Shown piece after piece: positions 60,101 through 64,000 of a DNA stretch of 64,000 nt; positions within the stretch are counted from its first letter, which is position 1, and each line of letters begins with the position of its first letter. Made by a program: the position numbers and the translations under genes. The notes beneath the pieces are model-generated. The model made no database searches, had not been told where the DNA came from, and saw nothing but the letters and a program-made list of their open reading frames with translations. Source of the DNA: Asterella californica (lineage: Eukaryota > Streptophyta > Marchantiopsida > Marchantiales > Aytoniaceae); NCBI GenBank assembly GCA_036924285.1, contig JAYKYS010000012.1, forward strand, positions 4,340,001-4,404,000, written 5' to 3'.

Positions 60101-60636
60101 TTTTGTAGGCTAAATATTACATGATGGCAAATTACTTATTAAAAAACAAAAAATATCAATAAATGATGGATATAAACCAGCTCCCTTTCATTGCACTCGG
60201 ATAATTTCCGATCCGGAAAAGTTCTACCCAGACCACTGTGTTGGATGGGTTGCACTTCCTACACACTTGGGTCTTGCCCTAGACCTCCACCTAATAAATA
60301 ATCTACTGGAGTTCCAGTTGCTCCCGGTGTAAGTACGCTCTGCTGTATCCCTTTTCTTCATTAGTACAGCTCATCAGATGTATCGTCACCTTCCCAACAA
60401 ACAAAAACATTTAAAACATATGTAACTTTTTTCCACTAAAATAACTTTTCCCTCCTGTGCTCTTTCGTTTGCGATCGTGTTTCCTCGCACTACTTCCTAT
60501 TTCCCTCTTCATGAAAGCAAAGCGAGAGTTCAAAGGGGAAAACAGAAATTTGAAAGTATTCTAACTTTAAAAGTCTGCTCTTGTGAGAATCTGTCTGGTC
60601 AATTTTTTCGGTTGTACACTTGGACAAAATCAAAGA

Positions 60637-63600
60637 AGCAAAGGACTGACAAAGGAAACAACACCAAAGACCATAATATTATCGGTGAACCACAAAGACC
60701 AAAGAAAAGACAAACAAGCCACGGACACATCGAAAAATAAGACAAACAAATGGACGATAGAAACAAACAAAAAGGACAGTGGAACTTCAAACTACGAAAT
60801 GAGAATGGATGATTAGCGACGAGAAAATAGAACCGCAAAGAACAACGAGAGACAAAAAAAAACTAACTAACTAACCAAGAGTAGACAGAGAAAGAAAGGA
60901 CAACCGCACGAAAGACGGGTGATAAAAAAACAACTGGACTAACAGCCAGGAAAAAAGGGAAAGGAGTACGCTCAAGCAAAATTTAATTTTTCAGAAAAAC
61001 ATCTTTATAATACTTTCAAAAGCTTATTCAACTGTAGTCTTGAAGAAAGAGAAAACAAACCTTAAGGCGTTTAGTACAAATAAACACATATAGAAATTTG
61101 AGGGAGTTAGTGATCCATATTCTAATATCATGTGAGGTTTAATTAAAACTGAATTAAATATATTTTCCAAAGTATGAACTAACGAAAGATGATCCAAACT
61201 ATATGATGGGAAAAGATATTCAAACAAAACATGTCTAGAAAATGGTTGAGGACGATTGTACTTTAAAATACAAAGAAGACAAGAAAAATTAGATATTAAG
61301 GAACAAGACATGATTATAGAAACTCATTTCCGCATATTATATATAGAAACTCATGGGCCATCTCACTGAGATTATCTATAAATACTTTATAAATTATAAT
61401 AATATATCATATATAATAATTGTATGCAAATAATTTTATTAAATATTCCGTAAATATTAGATTTTGTGTAATCATGAATCAGTTTCCATACTTTCCGTCA
61501 ACTGATAATTGAATAAAAGTTTTGGTGAATATGCAATAAGTAATTTATAAATCTTACAATGAACAATTTTTTGTACTTTGCTTGGTTTCAACCAATTATA
61601 AACATGTGTTGATAGTTTAAATGTGTTCCACATATTTATAATTTACATATCTACTAGAATGAAAAATATATATTTTTCTCTAGATGAAATTTAAATACAT
61701 TTTATTTTGTCTCTGATTATTGACTATGTATTGAATTTTCTTTATAAAATTTCCAGTATTTATTTTTAATCTTGATTATAAGTTGTTTTACCCATTTTTA
61801 CCCCTTCATTACTGATAAGATAGTTAATATTATCAAATACTTAAAGTAATTGTTTTATTAGGTGGTACATTTGTTGCTACTGGAGGATGAATGATCATTC
61901 CGGGATCATCCACACCTATTTTCGGGAAATTACTTCAACTTATATGTCAAAACCAATTGCGAACTGGATCTTAATTAAACATTATTTTTACAAAATCTAA
62001 TCTCCTCTTTTCAAATTTGTATCTAGAATATCATCAATGATAACGAAATTGATATCTGAAAAAACCTTATTTAAATCATTTTCTAAATTTTATTTCTCAT
62101 ATTTTTAACTATTATTTAGAATTTTATCACTAAACAAATACTGAACTCTAAAACTATTTCTACCTAAACTAGTTTTGTTTTGTTGATATTAAAAAAATTT
62201 GATGTGCATATTTCATAATTATGAGATAATAAGTCATGCATTTGTATATTTTATTATTTAAAATATTGAATATTATGAACTTGACAATGTTCTGACTTTT
62301 CATATTATTGTAAGATGTTGCATATCATGTTAGTATTCATTTATATAGTATAGTTAATGTAATTGAATGGAACGAACCACAATAAAAGCTTATCCACCTG
62401 CTCACACAATTGAATATGCATGCTGGATGAACTCCGGGGAACTTTTGCTCACTTAATGTTATTCAGAATATATATATTAAGTAAAAATATATACTAAGTA
62501 GGTGTAAAAAATTAAAATATTTTATAAACATTATCTGTTGCCCATTCTTGGAAACACGGGGAGAGTGAGAGATAATCCATAAGTCTTGACCCTAGTGTCT
62601 CTTCAGAAGGTAGAAGACCGAGACTCCACATTCATTAATACATTAATATACTCTGATGTTAATTTAATACCTAACCCTTATTCTCGGAAGGATTAGGTAT
62701 TAAATTAACCTCCTGTATATTTGCCTCCTCCATCGGAAGATGGAGGAGGTGAATATGCAGGTGCTCTGACTACTGAAACAATCTGTCTGCTTTCACATTT
62801 TACATTAGATTAGAACCAAACGGATCGTTGTAACACTTTATACAAATTTCAGTGTTAGAACTAAATTTTCAGTTATTTATAAACGACTTTAAGTGATATC
62901 CCTAAATAACATGCAGAACTCTTTACTACGTAAAAAGATCAATTAGTTAATCTTTTGATTTTGAAGTTTATAAGAATAAGACACTATTTTTAATCAGTTT
63001 TTCTTTTAAAATAATATTTAAAACACACATACTTGTTATTCGGATTTTCACCAATCTTGAGTGACCTCTCCGAGAATGTAATGTTTCATTGAATCTCTGT
63101 ATTTTAATTACTTTCCATCAATGTGAAATTCAGTATATCATTTATACACCGTATGCAAGTATATTTCACGTGTAAAATATGATATATGTGTATCACCTTC
63201 ATATCTATGATGAAAATAGGTTGACACTCGATTGAAAAGCTAATAAATCCTGGATTTTAATAACTTGTGTTTCTTAACTAGTTGTGTAATTCAACCTATA
63301 ATAACTGTGAGACTGATTTACTTGAAATTACTTCACTATTTACGTTATATAAACTAGGTCTTATGTCATATGACTACGGAAATGTGAAAGGTTAGACATT
63401 AGACTGAAAAGAGAATTTTCCATCGAGTACTCTTTATTCATATGTACGGATTCTTTCGCAGCAGAAAACGAAGTAGGGTGGTTCCTTGAACCAGGTCAGA
63501 TGCCTTGGTTCCCTGTTTCAAAGTTTGCCGTACTCAACCACTTCGTTGAGACGTTCACGTGGTTAGCTCTTGTTCCCCCTGACAATGGTTTCCTGCTTGG

Positions 63601-63964
63601 GTAGGTTTCCCGACAAAGTGGTAACCTGTCATGTCCTGTTACTATCTGTTTTCCATTTCCTGCAGTTTCCCATTGTACTAAAGCTTCTTCGCTTAACGCA
63701 ATAAAAAGGAAGTGTGAAAATCATATAGGTCTGTTAATTGTAATCGTCAGGGTGTAATACTATCCTAGCCAATTAAGAACGCTTAGCATGCATATATATT
63801 CACCCTCTCATCTTCCGATGGAGAAGGCAATATAAATATGACCTTTTAATCCGTGGCCAAACTTGTAAAGAAGGATATAAATTATTATATTTTAATTTAA
63901 AAAATAATATTATTTTTCTAGAAAGTTTTTTTTATGAATTGAGGGCTGAGTGTTGCCCCACGCT
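60637..63964 (+). repeat. Block Q2 (direct repeat of Q1, flipped within the palindrome)
   Basis: Starts AGCAAAGGACTGAC directly after P2 and ends TTGCCCCACGCT directly before the reverse complement of L1. A palindrome would predict the reverse complement of Q1 here. It contains about 170 bp (near 61,043-61,212) missing in Q1, and complete hairpins at 62,658-62,760. Confidence 0.92.
62658..62760 (+). repeat. Best-preserved double hairpin
   Basis: Hairpin 1: 62,658-62,679 (GTTAATTTAATACCTAACCC...) pairs with 62,688-62,709 at 21 of 22 positions, 8-nt loop. Hairpin 2: 62,713-62,734 pairs with 62,739-62,760 (GATGGAGGAGGTGAATATGC...) at 19 of 22 positions, loop GGAA. Three bases separate the two. 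In Q1 both left arms are gone. Confidence 0.88.
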
Positions 63965-64000
63965 CGATCTCCTATGCTTGTTCATTTGTTTTCTTTTCTC
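63965..64000 (-). repeat. Outer palindrome arm segment L2
   Basis: Exact reverse complement of 30,031-30,066, truncated by the window end. It proves the duplication continues to the right of the window. Confidence 0.9.

Larger units (their letters stand above)
50928..60636 (-). repeat. Palindrome arm P2 (inverted copy of P1)
   Basis: Reverse complement of 33,173-43,422. The inner edge begins GAGTCAAGCTCTTGG and the outer edge ends ...ATCAAAGA, directly joined to Q2. Contains the P2 counterparts of the short ORF (54,082-54,258), foldbacks (52,518-52,564 and 55,857-55,906), TATA box (53,274) and double-hairpin units (57,800-59,060). Confidence 0.92.

Noticed and set aside
29896..64000. Interpretation of P1/P2 as a chloroplast inverted repeat
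   Set aside because: No rRNA, tRNA or chloroplast genes are present in the arms and the content is repeat-rich nuclear DNA.

Overview
The window looks like nuclear DNA of a land plant, most likely a bryophyte, with a liverwort such as Marchantia as best guess. The reasons are a plant caffeic-acid-type O-methyltransferase with GT-AG introns, Ty3/Gypsy elements of plant type, and two copies of a low-complexity gag-like gene family that I recall, unchecked, as abundant in Marchantia gene models. There is no operon structure, rRNA gene, convincing tRNA gene or CRISPR array. Almost all recognisable coding sequence is decayed mobile-element sequence; the one gene that reads as intact is the O-methyltransferase.

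Layout. 1-15.0 kb is a graveyard of retroelements. It holds a broken gag-like gene (1,930-3,645, +), an integrase fragment ending in a PHD finger (5,332-6,351, -), a 5'-truncated Gypsy element with its 3' LTR (about 6,440-10,770, -), and a non-LTR element with an N-terminal zinc finger, a reverse transcriptase and a restriction-like endonuclease (11,601-14,755, +). 15-23.3 kb is AT-rich, with short tandem arrays, one copy of a hairpin-ended repeat and a few doubtful short ORFs. 23.4-25.7 kb is a three-exon O-methyltransferase gene lying between two direct repeats. 25.7-30.0 kb is largely featureless.

From 30.0 kb to the end the window is dominated by a very large duplication. Block P (33,173-43,422, about 10.25 kb) recurs inverted at 50,928-60,636, so P1 and P2 are arms of a palindrome around a 7.5-kb spacer. 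Block Q (30,071-33,162) lies outside P1 and recurs at 60,637-63,964 outside P2, but in DIRECT orientation. The 36 bases after Q2, up to the window end, are the reverse complement of the 36 bases ending 4 nt before Q1. The palindrome therefore continues past Q, and Q has been flipped in one arm. The arms differ by discrete indels: a 577-bp and a 112-bp segment only in P1, and an extra 81-bp unit and an extra 84-bp unit only in P2.

Both arms and Q contain a repeat family whose units of about 0.3-0.5 kb run largely head-to-tail. Each unit ends in two adjacent hairpins and meets the next at a GAATATGCATGC-like junction. This family is the least explained structure here. The spacer holds a 5' fragment of the O-methyltransferase fused to the inner edge of P1, a second gag-like pseudogene (47,149-49,127, -) and diverged repeats. 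Nothing in the palindrome is a clear protein gene; it has one short ORF conserved in both arms, an opposing TATA box and two long miRNA-precursor-like foldbacks.
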